Part shown: piece after piece, positions 1-10,763 of the stretch
How positions within the stretch are numbered: position 1 is the first letter of the stretch
Layout: each line of letters begins with the position of its first letter
Assembly: GCA_034401795.1 (NCBI GenBank)
Contig: CM067372.1
Span: forward strand, 16,400,424 to 16,464,423
DNA from: Chaetoderma sp. LZ-2023a
Taxonomy: Eukaryota; Mollusca; Caudofoveata; Chaetodermatida; Chaetodermatidae
DNA length: 64,000 nt
Direction: 5' to 3'
Translations under genes and position numbers: made by a program
The notes under the pieces: generated by a model
Told to the model about the DNA's origin: nothing
Database searches by the model: none
What the model saw: only the letters and a program-made list of their open reading frames with translations

Positions 1-186
1 TGTTGCTCATATAAGTTGCTGCAGCCTAAGCTTTTCAAATTTGGTTTCATGAATATAACATCTTCACTGGACATACAGATTAAACTATATAATTTTCAGT
101 AATACATACGATTCAAATTCCTGATACATGCGTGTCTGCACGTGCGCGCGCACACGTGTGTGTGTGCTGAGATCACAAACCTGTAC

Positions 187-361
187 CTAGGGTGTCCTCC
201 TGAATCTCAGCTTCCTCACTATCACTGTCATTAAACACTTCATCCTGGTAACGAAAGATGTCATTGTGAACATAGTACTTTTTCGGCGACTGTGGCGCTA
301 AAACAAACGTCTGCATGAATCGTCTCATCGGCTGACCGTTGTTCGACAGTTCACCCGTCAC
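187..361 (-). CDS. G3BP: G3BP exon 4 (end of NTF2-like domain and start of acidic region)
   Basis: Minus-strand exon of the stress-granule scaffold G3BP, in phase with exon 3 (VVVQ|VTGEL). The acceptor is ttttctcag|GTG. It encodes residues 94 to about 151: the last strands of the NTF2-like fold with [11 protein letters not shown] and [14 protein letters not shown], both family hallmarks, then an acidic stretch ([13 protein letters not shown]) that begins the disordered region. The position aligned with human Phe124 of the FGDF-peptide pocket is a Tyr here (residue 122), by recall of the human sequence. The donor is ambiguous: CTAG|gtacag ends the exon at 187, while CAG|gtttgt would end it at 181; both leave phase 1. 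Later exons are outside the window to the left. Confidence 0.93.
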
Positions 362-904
362 CTGAGAAAACACACACATTAATAAGTTCTTTTTTAAAAC
401 TGTACAATGTAGTGTACTCAATTTCATTCTGCTTTGGTGCATCAGGGCTTTAGATTTACCTCCTTTGGGCTCATCACCTAACTGGCCGTGGGGGGGGGGG
501 GGGCACCAATGCCCAGAGAAAACAGAGTTCTGAAATCTGAAAGATGGATTTTGAGTATTTTAGTTTTTTAGTAGCACCATAATATCACTGAGTGACCAGA
601 AAACGTCACAGAATCCATCTCTGACTATTTAACCAGTTAATTACTGTTCATAGAACCACGTAAGATTTTCATTTGGTCTCACTAATATGGGCGGATTTCA
701 TTTGGGCATGACTTGTAGTCACCGATAAGGGGGTAATCTAAAGGCCTGTGTATAAACACACGAGCTGCTACATCATAAGAAGAGCCATATGAGTGGTCTT
801 GCAGCTTAGCGTGCCTATCTGCTACAATCAAGTACTAGGCAGGCGCAATATAACCACACATATGCTCCGGGATGCCTCCATTTTTTATCAGTGGAGTATT
901 CCAT

Positions 905-1205
905 TTTATCCATCAATCATATATGATGTCATAATCAATTATGTGACATGTAGTATGGCATATTCAATTACATTACGAATGATGTAGATAAGTTTGTCAT
1001 GGACGCATAATTGACAACGGAATAAGCGTTGTTGTACGAATTGTCTTTACTACTTTGTATTTCATGATAACACCTAGTCAAATTAGTCTCAAAATATTCA
1101 ACAGCTTACATGCAGTCTTCTGGAAATTCAGATTCAGAGTGAAGGGATCGATCGATCAATCAATCCTAACATGGGCAAAGCATGGGTGGAGTTGCCAACT
1201 TTTAA
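905..1205 (+). repeat. Partial copy of the CRE-containing MITE family
   Basis: The run gatgtcataatcaattatg, then gacatgtag, a long A/T spacer with attgtctttacta, a fragment resembling ttcaacagcttac, and ggatcgatcgatc near 1147 follow the same order as the right half of the complete element at 43928-45539 and of the copy at 6790-7440. Only the right half is present. Confidence 0.6.
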
Positions 1206-1635
1206 AGAATGCAAATAGTAACGCAACGCGGCGAACATGAGCGATCACAGCGAGTGTGAAGCCTAACAATGCTTATTGCCGGGGTTTGGGGGGAGGGGAA
1301 GGGGCTGTAGGACAACAGAAATTTTATGCGTTTATATGCTCTGTGGTGCATTCTAAGCTCATTCTGGCACTCAAATTCCCCTTTCCTTCAACCATGTTAT
1401 CTGGTTAACCATTGAAATCACCTTTTTAAAAAAGTGTGAACATGCTACAGTTGCGCAACTTAGGCAGCTTTGTTAAAGATTTTGAGACAGACAGAATGAC
1501 TGACCGATCAAACGACAGACAGACTTATTTATACTAGTTACGCGCACAAAACTAAACGTTTTTCTGTCATGTACAGCTCAAAATGAGAATTGGTTAGTGT
1601 TATGGCCAGCAACCATCATGTTCAGCTGTATGACT

Positions 1636-1700
1636 AAAAAGACGTCATGTTAATTGTTATTGCTTAAAACTGAATACAGACAATAACTCGACGTCTTTTT
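1636..1700. repeat. Inverted repeat around aaaaagacgtc
   Basis: aaaaagacgtc at 1636-1646 is answered by its exact reverse complement at 1690-1700, with further pairing (attgttattg / caataact) inside. It is probably a fold-back MITE remnant. No protein potential. Confidence 0.5.
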
Positions 1701-1854
1701 CAACTGTGAGGGCTCAGTATGACTGATGGTCCTAAAAGTAACAATTATCATTTTGAGCGGTATACATAAACAAAAATGATAGCTGAATGTTTGTTCTATC
1801 TAGGCAAAGTTGGCATAATGATTTCCTAGTTAGTAAGTACTACAGGAAAAAAGT

Positions 1855-2010
1855 CCTCTGCAATGACCTAGAGAAATGTCCATTTTCAGAGCAAGAAACT
1901 ATTTTTGAAACTTTACCGCTGGAATAACTCCCGATAGTCGAGCCAGTCATTTCAAGTGGTGCATTTCCAAAAATAATGTTTTCTAGATCTGCAAATGAGC
2001 ATTTCTCCAG
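1855..2010. repeat. Fold-back MITE, 'ctggaatgactggctcga' family, copy 1
   Basis: An imperfect palindrome. The left arm has gtccattttcagagcaagaaac then tttaccgctggaataactc; the right arm has gagccagtcatttcaagtgg then ttctagatctgcaaatgagc. The same arms and core recur at 2185-2310, 13890-14040, 17624-17748 and 40206-40270. Confidence 0.55.
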
Positions 2011-2184
2011 GCCATTACAGAAGCAACAGCTTCCAGTCAAATCAGTTTTAAAAAAATATCATCACATTGCTACAAAATTTAGATGCATATAACGGAATTT
2101 CAGGCTTGTAAGGATAAAGTATTTAGAATGTAGTGGTTCAACCCTTTCATGGCTCGATTTGTTCAAGTATACCAAAATATCAGC

Positions 2185-2310
2185 TTTTAGAATGTTCATT
2201 TGTAGATCCAGACCATTTTTTGAAAACCGACCACTGGAATGACTGGCTTAGACATTCTAAAAAATAGCCTTCTCTTGGGCTGCAAATGGACATTCCTCAC
2301 GACCACTACA
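2185..2310. repeat. Fold-back MITE, same family, copy 2
   Basis: The arms ttagaatgttcatttgtag and ctcttgggctgcaaatgg flank ccactggaatgactggctta. It matches the core and outer arms of the copies near 1.9 kb and 17.7 kb but is more degraded. Confidence 0.5.
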
Positions 2311-2634
2311 GAGGCCGGTTTTGGTCGGATTCACCATCAAAGGATTAAAGAGATATGAAGACAAGCTATGATAAAATTAAGACATAGTATCTGCACAATA
2401 AAAGCTGGTCAACAAGTAGGATAAATAACTTAATTTTCATGTCTTTTGAATGTCACCCACTATACAGCATTTCGAAATATCCAAGAAGTTAATCCAATGT
2501 CAGAGTTATTACAGTTAACTGTTGTTTTAAAAAAGCAACTTTCACATGATCACATCAAGACGCCCCTCATGTTTCAACACACTACTAAAGTTACAATAAA
2601 CATTAAATATACACTTTGGTTCTGAGTTCTGTAA

Positions 2635-5117
2635 TCATCTGTGCCAGTCAGTTCTACTTGCAGACTTAAGAAGTGATTGCGCATGCAACTTGGCAGCAGT
2701 ACTTCCCCTGGCTTTCTTCAGGAGTTCTTTATCGGGTTTGTATATGTGGCACACGCTGCCTCCTGCTATCATAGACATCTTAACTGTCAACAAGCTATCT
2801 AGTGTTTTGGTAGTTAAAGTAAGCCTATACTTCGTCTTGTTTTTGGTAACAATACTGAATAATCTCTCACAGTCCACATTAGAATGAAATACTACAAGAA
2901 TACATAACATTACTTGAGCTACTAAGCCATATTTTGCAACGCGATTGTCCTCTTTACTTTGAGCCATGTTCGCCCAAAACTAATCAATACTGTGGCCGGT
3001 ACTCTCCAGATTTGGAATAGTATCAACCTGATAATTCAGGAGCTGTCCTTCAAGCCTGTCACCATCCTGTGGGAGAATTATAGAAAATCTGTCTGTGAAA
3101 TACTTAATACTTGAATGGTATTTCTCTAACCGCATGCTGGGATCAGCAATCTCTGCATGGAACAAAAGTTTATCATATGGAAATTTTGCAATCATGTACT
3201 TACAAGCGGTTACATAAAAGTCTCTGACCGATGTAATAAATAATTTGGTTCTAAGAGTTATATGTGAATCAAGATAATCCTTTCCTGCTTTACCAATATA
3301 AAGATTGCCGTCAGACTTCTGATTGTCCATATTTTCATAGTCAACATCAGTATGAATAGCCTTGGAATTGAGTATATCCTCCGGTTTCACAAATATGATG
3401 AGAAGCTCCTTCAGCTGTTTAACCAGCACTCTACGTAGCATGTGGATACATGGCTCCTCATTTTGCAGCATGGTAACATTAGCTGTCTCAAACAGTGGCA
3501 ACACTGCTTTCACAAAAAGACAATACAGCTTATTAGTTCTACTTTTGAAAAATGCCAAGACCCGTCCTACTTTATCATTTAGCAGAATTTTCTCTTTCTT
3601 CTCGATTTGAATTTGCTTGGCTTTGCGTCATTTTCTGCGTTCTGCACTGCTAAATCAGTCCGTTTGAAAATATGCCTAGAAATGTCAAATGATTTAACAG
3701 CACTGGGTTTTGGTACAGCAATGCTCTCATCACGAGTCCCTTTTGTAGCTTGTAGATAACTACTGTCTGTGTGGCTGTGTTCTGATTTTGCAGTGATACG
3801 TGAGCTGCTGCTTGAACGTGTGGCGGCATCACCATTCACTTTTGAATTGGACATCACACTGGATGGTAATAGTGTTCTTGCTGGCAATACAACTCTCACT
3901 GTGTTGAGTTAGATGATTTGGCAGCCGATGAATTGCTAGTTTGTGATGTGGCAGTTTTTGTTTTAGGTTTCTTCTTATTCTCGGATTGAAAAAACATATA
4001 GTGGCTCCCATTGGTCCAAAACTTTTTCCAAACACTGTTCTAATGATAACCAACGCGTACTTACAAACTTCAATATCTTTCTTTCTGCTGTTCCACATAT
4101 TTTTTGGAATAATTTAAGATTTTGTTGCCTATTAGAGCTTTTGTCTAGGTAGTAGAAAATGTCCACCAGTATCTCCTCGATGTTGCATGGTAATTCTTTA
4201 CCAGCCTTTGATGCTGTCAAATGCATTAAGTGGCATGGACAGCCCAAAACATATACAGATGGTGCCTGTTTTGTAATATAGCTTGCAACACCTTTATATT
4301 TGCCCAACATTATGCTAGCATTGTCCGCTGAGAAACACATGCAGTTCTTAGCTCTGTGTCAATGACGTTATAAATGTTTTCTCCAGTAGATGGTTTATCA
4401 CAATTAACAATTGTTCATAAAATGCACACAACTTTTGATAGCGTTTTATCAAAATATTTTACCACAACAGGATAGATTTCGTATCACCCATATCGGTACT
4501 ACCATGTGTTGTCACACTGAATGGCTGTGTTTGTAAAATTGATGTAATATTTTTGTCATCAAAATCTAATGTTTCCACAATAGCTGTGTTTTTTGTTCGA
4601 GTGCATGCATACTGACCGGCAATTTTAGAACCCGGGAACATTGATTGAAATAAGTGGCTTGCATGCTCTGCAACAGCAATTGGCAAATTATGCTCAATTA
4701 TGAAGTTGGTAAATAACACCTGCACTTTTATTGATCCATAGTCTGTATCACATACACACAAACTGGTAATTTTACTAGATTCCAATGTGGCTTTACCTTT
4801 GCGTATATGGCCGAGCGTCTTTAGATGTTTTGAAAGTCATTCAGTCCACAGTGAGCTACCGAGAAATCAATTCCACATGTTTGACAGTGCACGAGATATT
4901 CGCTTAGTCGTGATTTTGTTAAAGCCGGAAATTTTGCACTGTAATCTTGTTTAAATTTCTGATCCATGGTCTTTGTATACTTTGGTTTAGTCGATTCGCG
5001 ACAGGGCGAATGTTTATGTTTATCCCGCCATTTTTTACACAAATTTTGCACAGGATAAACATTCGGAACACGATTTGTTATCTGATCAATGATTGGCTGA
5101 TAGATTGAACGAACCAA
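2635..5117 (-). pseudogene. Broken hAT transposase gene in G3BP intron 3
   Basis: Minus-strand remains of a hAT-superfamily transposase, in order 5' to 3': a BED-like zinc finger (CQTCGIDFSVAHCGLNDFQ, near 4850), a RNase H-like core with CFSADNASIMLG followed by GCPCHLMHL and STRWLSLEQCL (4000-4330), a helical region (2980-3560) and the hAT C-terminal dimerisation segment (NVDCERLFSIVTKNKTKYR, near 2850). The pieces lie in different frames separated by stops, for example between about 4821 and 4785, around 4340-4459, near 3560-3580 and at 2967-2980, so it cannot give one protein. No terminal inverted repeats or target duplication were found. It is an inactive DNA transposon fossil and not a host exon of G3BP. 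Confidence 0.85.
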
Positions 5118-5160
5118 TCACGTCGCTCATATGAAATATCAACGGTAACTAAGATAGTTC

Positions 5161-5299
5161 TGTTACACAAACTAAAAAACTGCCAACATTAGCTTGGTTC
5201 CTGGCTACTATTTGGGAACGTTATCGTCTGAAGATAACGTTCGCAAAATAGTAGCCAGGAACCAGGCTGATTTTGGCAGATTTTTGAGTTTGTGTAACA
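5161..5299. repeat. 139-bp near-perfect palindrome (fold-back MITE)
   Basis: The termini tgttacacaaac / gtttgtgtaaca are exact inverted repeats, and pairing continues almost to the centre through ctggctacta and aacgttatc, turning at a few bases around 5228-5232. Inner mismatches are few. No convincing target duplication is visible (left flank agttc, right flank acac). Confidence 0.85.
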
Positions 5300-5311
5300 A
5301 CACTATTTCAT

Positions 5312-5419
5312 GTGACTTTAGGCTGGTAGTCGACTCCTCATTCCTTCGCTAGCGACTCCCTTGCTTAGGATACTATTGTGATTATGAGTAATTGGAGTCG
5401 GGTACCAGCTTAATGTCAC
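5312..5419. repeat. Short MITE with inverted ends
   Basis: The ends gtgactttaggctgg and ccagcttaatgtcac, with tagtcgactcc / ggagtcgggta inside, form an imperfect inverted repeat of about 28 bp. It abuts the palindrome at 5161-5299. Non-coding. Confidence 0.6.
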
Positions 5420-5439
5420 TTCACTACGTAGGAGATACG

Positions 5440-6083
5440 ATATGGCTGTAATGACAAAAAAAATTTTTTTAATGAAAAATGTATGTTAGCGTAATATGCG
5501 CTTATAACATCGTAATAGTGTAATACGAATGATAAAATCATAATACTTACGCCAAAAATTCTAATGGTCGGCACCTCTGGGTGGAGCTTAGCTGGAGATG
5601 GGCGGGGAATAGCTAAAACCAGATACCTCCATTGGCCAAGTATCTTTAAGAGATGTTTAAAGGTATTTCTAAAATGAGCTAAATCGATTTTGGACACTGA
5701 GCAAACTGATCAATTCAGTTTCTCCTGAATAATCTTGATTCTCTATGACCCAAGGATGCTTCCTAACAAATTTGTGTGAAATCAGCCCTGTGATTCTTAA
5801 GGAATTGTTTTAATAAACATGGTACAAGATGAATTGATGACAGAGCCGAGACAGATGACAGACAACCATTCCAGTGATGAATTTCCAAATATTCTTCTCT
5901 TGGCCGGCAAATGGACATTCCTCAAGACAATGACAACTACATGTAGACCAGTTTGAACACTAAAGTGTTAATTAACAAAGCCAGACATTCCAGTGGGAAA
6001 TTTCCAAAACTAAGCCTATGGCCTGTTAAAATTAACATTAAATAAACAACTAATCTTGAGGGTCAACTTATTAGAATACTTGC
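5440..6083. other. Intron 3 next to exon 3, MITE debris
   Basis: Contains gggtggagcttagctgg and gatgggcggggaatagc (about 5579-5620), which match the terminal segment of the 43928-45539 MITE family, then fold-back-like ccattccagtg motifs near 5870-6000. No gene. Confidence 0.5.
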
Positions 6084-6185
6084 CTGCACAACCACGGCAT
6101 TACCAACAGTAGCCTGACTATCCACCTGTCTGATCTTGGCATAACAGTCACGGAAATTCAGCGATACAATCTTCTTATGTATCTC
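6084..6185 (-). CDS. G3BP: G3BP exon 3 (NTF2-like domain, middle)
   Basis: A 102-bp minus-strand exon of 34 codons, phase 0 at both ends. It reads EIHKKIVSLNFRDCYAKIRQ then VDSQATVGNAVVVQ, residues 60-93 of G3BP, aligning without gaps with the human EIHRKV...VDAHATLNDGVVVQ segment as I recall it. This part contributes to the NTF2-like dimer that binds short FGDF-type peptides in partners such as USP10. The acceptor is cacag|GAG. The donor is CAG|gcaagt, a GC donor in an otherwise ideal consensus, so this is probably a GC-AG intron; the phase fits the next exon exactly. Confidence 0.95.
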
Positions 6186-6422
6186 CTGTGAATGAAATCA
6201 TAGAACACCTGGGCTCAATTTTAACACTAACCTGTTAATCGAGGACAGTAGAATTTCATAAGGGTTAGTAGAACTACACCTGCACTAACCCGTCTGTGTT
6301 AGTAATGTTCTTAAAAGAGGAAATACGAAAAAACACTTATAATGTCATTATGTTCAGTACCCACCAAAAATTGACAAAAGAATAGAGTTTCTGCTCCCTT
6401 CAAGGCTTTATTGAATATTTTG

Positions 6423-6472
6423 AAATTAATTTGTCCGGAAAGGCAGCAACAGCTTTCCGGACAAATTAATTT
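6423..6472. repeat. Perfect 20-bp stem hairpin inside a MITE end
   Basis: The stem at 6423-6442 and its exact complement at 6453-6472 flank a 10-nt loop (gcagcaacag). It occupies the place where sister copies at 44061-44145 and 45330-45410 carry a hairpin with a different stem sequence. Confidence 0.7.
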
Positions 6473-6848
6473 GGAAATGAGTTTTATAGGAAATCATCGG
6501 TGAATGGATTAAAAAACATTCAGCTTTGAGCTTACAAACATTGTGTTAGTGAAATTTACTGCGAGTTAGTAAAATCAATGATGCACTATATCCCATCTGG
6601 GTTAGTAGGAAAAATCATTAAAATCTACCCCTGTAAGCATGATAAGTAAGCTAAGGACGTTGACTGAGGACAAGACATATACCTTGATCAGAGGACTGAC
6701 TGACACCTACAGAAAATCAGTACGATCACAATGACATGAATTAATCGCTTTTTAGATGGCGAGCTAAGAAGCACAATAGAGGGATATAATCTATGACTCA
6801 TTTAAGTATCTGAAGGTTTAACCAATGGACCTCTATCCATCCATCATA

Positions 6849-7183
6849 TGACATTATAATCAACTACGTGACATGTAGGATGACGTCATAATCAACTACG
6901 TGACATGTAGGATGACATCATAATCAACTACGTGACATGTAGGATGACGTCATAATCAACTACGTGACATGTAGGATGACGTCATAATCAACTACGTGAC
7001 ATGTATGATGACGTCATAATCAACTACGTGACATGTAGGATGACGTCATAATCAACTACGTGACATGTATGATGACATCATAATCAACTACGTGACATGT
7101 AGGATGACGTCATAATCAACTACGTGACATGTAGGATGACGTCATAATCAACTACGCGACATGTAGGATGACGTCATAATCAA
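6849..7183 (+). repeat. 32-bp minisatellite, about 10.5 units, with CRE octamers
   Basis: Unit starts fall every 32 bases from 6849 to 7169 with very little divergence; the unit reads tgacgtcataatcaactacg then tgacatgtagga. Eight unit starts carry the exact palindrome TGACGTCA; the units at 6849, 6913 and 7073 have a changed octamer. The array is an expansion of a segment that is single-copy in related MITEs (near 920 and 45190). It lies in G3BP intron 2. Confidence 0.95.
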
Positions 7184-7720
7184 TGACATTATGAATGATG
7201 TAGATAACTAATGTCACATACCATTAATTGAAGACGGACTATGCACTGTTGTACAAATTGTCTTTACTATTTAATAAACATGCTCTTGAATATTTTGAAA
7301 CTAATTTGTTTGGGTATGGCGCTGTTACTCCAGGAATCTAGCTCAGGGATCGATCAATCCGAATGCGGCGAAGTGTGCGTGGAGCTTAGCTAAAGGTGGG
7401 CGGGGAATATCTAAAACTGGAACGGTTCATTACGTTACTAGCTGCATGTCGCTGGAGAATTCACAATTTAATAAACATTCTGGTGAATATTTCGAAGCCA
7501 ATTTGACATGGTGCTGCAGCAACAGCTTCCAGTCAAATTAGTTCAAAATATTTAACAGCTTACCTGTATAGTTACCTTAAAATTGGGATTCTGGAAATTC
7601 AGAACTCTAACTAAATAAATTGATTCCACCATGCATAAGTAGACGGAGCTTAGCTGGACACACATCTTTCTGTTCAGCAGCTGATTGAAGTTGTAAATCT
7701 ATGGAATTTCTTGACAACCA
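7184..7720. repeat. Right half of the CRE MITE plus a second partial copy
   Basis: attgtctttactatttaata, ggatcgatcaatccg and gtggagcttagctaaagg (7250-7430) follow the minisatellite in the order seen at 45260-45539. A second partial set (ctggtgaatatttcg, cagcttccagtcaaattag, ttaacagcttacctgtatag) is at 7478-7575. Non-coding intron sequence. Confidence 0.6.
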
Positions 7721-7810
7721 GAAATATTCTTAAGAACCTGCTACAGTGCCAGAGGGATAAACACACTAAGCCTATCCTTTAGTGCTTATCACAGGACCCT
7801 GATCACCTAC

Positions 7811-7892
7811 ATGTTGTCCTTGTACCGGTGGCTGCTCCTCGCCTGGCTTCTCCACACCGCCATGGATGTAGCTGGAATTATGGCTGTAAAAC
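7811..7892 (-). CDS. G3BP: G3BP exon 2 (NTF2-like domain)
   Basis: An 82-bp minus-strand exon. The first base completes AG|G (Arg32) from exon 1, then 27 codons read FYSHNSSYIHGG followed by VEKPGEEQPPVQGQH, residues 33-59. Phe33, a key residue of the FGDF-binding pocket in human G3BP1, and the NSSYxHGG motif are kept; the variable GEEQPPVQ loop is as expected for the family. The acceptor is ctgtttag|G and the donor CAT|gtaggt. Residue numbering runs in register with the human protein into exon 3 (Glu60). Confidence 0.94.
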
Positions 7893-8279
7893 CTAAACAG
7901 AACAGAACAGAACATTGATACACCTTAAATATCAGCGGACTAGGAAATCTGGATAATTAATGACTCTGAAAACTGATATCAAGTTAGTGTCAATTTCAAG
8001 CTTATACATGTAAACATGTTAGGGTTAGAAATAAATGAAAAGATCTAGTTGCCCTCAGGCCCTGTGTACCATTAACAGCCAAAGTTTAGTCGTTTTGAAA
8101 ATTAGGTTGCCTTGGGCAACAAGGAAAATGGAAATATATATTCCTGCATGTTAATAACGTGAATGAAATTAAACGGTAGACTGAAGGATATTTCAATTTC
8201 CCTTTCTCCGAGATCTAACAATACTGGATAGCTGGGCCCTAGGACTATAGACTTAGTAAGCTTTACCGACTCCTGGAAC

Positions 8280-8311
8280 CGGGTACTCGGCTCCCAACTG
8301 CCGAGTACCCG
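8280..8311. repeat. Terminal hairpin of DIRS copy 1
   Basis: cgggtactcggc and gccgagtacccg form a perfect 12-bp stem with an 8-nt loop. The same hairpin recurs at 21680-21711, 28504-28535 and 56559-56590, always inside the DIRS terminal repeat. Confidence 0.85.
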
Positions 8312-10763
8312 TTTGCCATGAAGCTCATATTGTTTGCGTAGCCGCCAAACAAGAGATACCCATGGCTTGCCTCCGTGGGGCTGGGTCCGTAATAGAATGG
8401 TGAGTATTGTTAGATCTCGGAGAAAGGGAAATTGAAATTTCCTTCATTCTCCTTCGATCAATACTCACAATTCTATTACTTCTGATATACACCAGATTTA
8501 GACAGTAACCTGGTGGGAAGGGGCAAGCCATCAATTGCTACTTTTGCTCCTTGGAGAAATAGCGTAGACTTAAACTTGACAAATGGAGACATAAAAGGAC
8601 CATCGAGTTAAAGGGACATTCGCATCACTACCCCCTCCCCCTTTTTTCTCCTAAGAGAAGGGAGAGAACTCACGAACATGCATCTCGCCTGAAACACAAA
8701 TATGCCAAGAGGGTTAACTGCTCTTTGCATATATCAGCCTGGGAATGAGACATAATACAAAAAACTCTCAATCTTGAATTACCTCATGATATTCGGATTC
8801 CAGACGTGGAGCCTCAAACCATTCACTTGTCCGGCCATCAGTGACACAATCTGGTTGACATCCTCTCGCTTGACCATGTCTGCTTCTTAATTCTTTCTTA
8901 CGAATGCCAAAAAAAGGGAGAAGAGCAGTGTGGTCGTTTAACTATCGTTTCAAAACAGGTAATGCGAGTGGATTGGCCGAGTCTGACACATCCCTCATAT
9001 AGTAATCCGTGAAAGAGGACTCACAGTGCCATTGTGCAACAGCCATGATGTCCTCTAACGGAACACCATTGTAAAGGGCAGTCAAGGCGGCTATTCCTCT
9101 AACATCGTGTGCCCTTGCGCATTGCACCTGGTGCCCAGTGGCAATCTCATGGGTAGTCTGAATGCATTCGACTACCCAATAAGAGATAGAATCCATGGAT
9201 GCGGCACCATATGGCTTATGGCAGATCCACAGATGTCTATCATTCGACTGTAATGAGTCTGTCCGTTTTGTACTTAGTCAAAGCACGGACTGGGCACCAG
9301 ACACTGGCATCACGATCAAACCTAGTCAGTTTGGTATTATGATCGGTTTACCGGGATATTTTGAGGATTGATTCTTTGACATGAACTCTGCTCTTGGCAG
9401 TAGACGCAGACCCTTTCTGGAGACAATAAACCGGGCCGTCCCTGCTGAAAGTGCATGGATCTCACTGCGCCTTCTAGCTGACAGTCCTCAAAATTTGGCG
9501 CGAATGGTCGCGTGAAGTAAAATTACCGTGGACGAAAACATGGTCGCGTAAGTGACAAAGTCCAGAACAGTAGTTATCTCTGATCGTGGAAAACAGAAGT
9601 TTCAATAACTTTTTGATATGAAGCATGCTATTTACAACGGAATTTAGCATTTTCAAACATCTAAAAGATCGATAACATCTGTCTGTCAAATTCTATAAAT
9701 AAGCGACAGCGCGCATGTGTCAGAGACAAACTTTCGTTGTATTTCCGCTAGCATTACTACATAGGCCGGGAACTAGTCTCGCTACACGTTATGCATCAAC
9801 AACGGACTGTTCAATTATAAACCGTTGCATGCAAGTACGTGCAACCGTCGGCTGGCATGTTCCCGATGTATTATTTTATATACACGATTGGATCCTGATA
9901 TAACATAGGAAGACATGCATTGTTGAGGGAGTTTCACAGTATATTCTCCTTGAGTTTCAGTTGACTTGTAGACAGCTGTTTAAGAATTTATCTGTTAAAT
10001 TAAACTGTTACATTCATAGATCCTAGCTACTGTGTCAGTGTGTATTTGTCCATGACACACAATAATTCAGGCCTCGAAATTCGACGGGATTCTCGTAATA
10101 TTCCCGAAATTGAAAAATACGGGAATCCAACTGGATTCTCGTAAATAAACGCTTCCAAAAACCTAAACATTCCATTCTTACAGAATGCCACGATCCCGGT
10201 TACTAATTTCAACAATAAAAATTATGTCACGAATCAGTCTAGAGGGGGGTCTGCTAATACAATGGTAATGAGAAATGTCTCGTGTGACTGCGCAGTCGTA
10301 GCTAATAACAATCGATAATGCGCACTCGTAGTTTCTGATTGGCTCGCAGGATTTGTCCGATTTCAATAGGCATGAATGAAAATTACTATCGCAGTAAAAT
10401 TTTGATTACATGCCTCGTTGTCATTCATAACGAATTAATTTCAACCAATCTCTGTGCGACTCTCGCGATTAATATTGACGGCTTATGGCGAACAAAAAAT
10501 CTGGTCACTGTGGCGCTTTTAAACGTAGTAAAGCAATATGTTAGCGCCAACTTTGACGGGTTAGATGACCCAATATATTATTATTGGAAGGTTCTGACAG
10601 TAATACCACCCGATATTTAAGTGGTTCATTGCTTTGGAGCGACCGAGAAAACAGGACTATATGTCAGGAAAACCGGTGCGTAGTAACTCTTATTTTCAAG
10701 TAAATCGCATTTGCGCTAAATTGTCAGTTTAAAGCGTACAAGTTAAGAAGGGTCAAGCTATCT

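Larger units (their letters stand above)
363..1839. other. Left part of G3BP intron 3, no gene
   Basis: Intron sequence with a G-run near 490-503, a partial MITE copy at 905-1205 and a small inverted repeat at 1636-1700. I see no exon or RNA gene. Short open frames here have no recognisable content. Confidence 0.6.

Noticed and set aside
2635-5117. Extra exons of G3BP in intron 3
   Set aside because: The frames are hAT transposase pieces (BED finger, dimerisation segment), and exons 3 and 4 already join in phase.
6849-7183. CRISPR-like direct repeats of 32 bp
   Set aside because: Perfect tandem repeats without spacers.
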